Source of the DNA: J061 sp003695725 [NCBI: Candidatus Schekmanbacteria bacterium]
GTDB taxonomy: Bacteria; Schekmanbacteria; GWA2-38-11
NCBI GenBank assembly: GCA_003695725.1
Contig: RFHX01000018.1
Location: forward strand, 1 to 6,910
Direction: 5' to 3'
DNA: 6,910 bases
Numbering within the stretch: the stretch's first letter is position 1; every line of letters starts with the position of its first letter. The position numbers and the translations under genes were made by a program. A model generated the notes under the pieces. That model saw only the letters and a program-made list of their open reading frames with translations, searched no databases and was not told the origin of the DNA. This document shows, piece after piece, positions 6,675 to 6,910 of the stretch.

Positions 6675-6910
6675 ATGAGTGAATGTTTTTATTATCTCCT
6701 ATCAAAAATTGACTATGAAGAGGGATTGAAGCTTCAAAGGGCGGCATTCCAAAAAGTATCGTCAGGTGATGTTGGCAATATTCTTCTCCTACTTGAACAC
6801 AATCCTGTTATAACTTTAGGTAGAAGAGGAAAAAAAGAAAATCTTTTAGTGGAGGAATCATTTCTTAAAGAAAAGGGAATAGGTTTGTATAATGTTGAAC
6901 GCGGTGGTGA
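6675..6910 (+). CDS. lipB: Octanoyltransferase LipB (lipoate biosynthesis), 3'-truncated by the window edge
   Basis: LipB moves an octanoyl group from acyl carrier protein to lipoyl domains of enzymes such as pyruvate dehydrogenase, before LipA inserts sulfur. Only the first 78 codons are present, open to the end of the window. They start MSECFYYLLSKIDYEEG and contain LLLLEHNPVITLGRRG (39-54), ENLL, and NVERGG at the edge, matching the family pattern LLLEHPPVxTLGRRG followed by an RGG segment. The conserved region with the catalytic cysteine and lysine lies beyond the window, so activity cannot be judged. The gene begins 34 bases after the methyltransferase with no clear Shine-Dalgarno site. 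The short spacing and shared direction suggest co-transcription. Assignment rests on the N-terminal motif only but is distinctive. Confidence 0.9.
   Translation, partial: MSECFYYLLSKIDYEEGLKLQRAAFQKVSSGDVGNILLLLEHNPVITLGRRGKKENLLVEESFLKEKGIGLYNVERGG

Noticed and set aside
6651-6685. Inverted repeat CATTCA/TGAATG around the lipB start
   Set aside because: It is only 6 bases per arm with a 23-base loop and low G+C, which is expected by chance here.

Overview
The window is part of a bacterial complex I (NADH:quinone oxidoreductase, type I NDH) operon, followed by two non-complex-I genes on the same strand. All seven genes are on the + strand and tightly packed. The order is nuoB (5' end cut off) - nuoCD (fused) - nuoF - nuoG - nuoI - a MidA/NDUFAF7-family methyltransferase - lipB (3' end cut off). 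Gaps between genes run from a 14-base overlap to 39 bases. I see no convincing terminator or internal promoter, so the whole stretch reads as one transcription unit. There is no stretch of 300 bases without a gene, and I see no RNA gene, mobile element, CRISPR array or long repeat.

The organism is a bacterium with a moderately AT-rich genome. It uses NADH-oxidising complex I: NuoF carries FMN/NADH motifs and the N3 cysteines, and NuoG carries N1b, N4, N5 and an N7-type cysteine set. Fused nuoCD occurs in several bacterial phyla, so it does not fix the lineage. The gene order and the short NuoG argue against a close relative of E. coli. I cannot assign a phylum from the sequence alone.

The five nuo genes supply only soluble, peripheral-arm subunits. 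Electrons would enter from NADH at FMN on NuoF, pass through the clusters of NuoF and NuoG (N3, N1b, N4, N5) to N6a/N6b on NuoI and N2 on NuoB, and reduce quinone at the NuoB/NuoD interface. Several genes of the canonical A-to-N order are missing from their usual places: nuoE between D and F, nuoH between G and I, and nuoJ onward after I. They must be elsewhere in the genome or absent.

The most interesting feature is the methyltransferase directly after nuoI. Its mitochondrial relative NDUFAF7 symmetrically dimethylates one arginine of the NuoD homologue NDUFS2 (bovine Arg85), next to cluster N2. The equivalent arginine is present in this NuoCD (Arg214), so enzyme and likely substrate appear to sit in one operon. 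The residue after that arginine is an unusual cysteine rather than the common Gly/Ala. The last gene, lipB, starts lipoate attachment and has only an indirect link to complex I.
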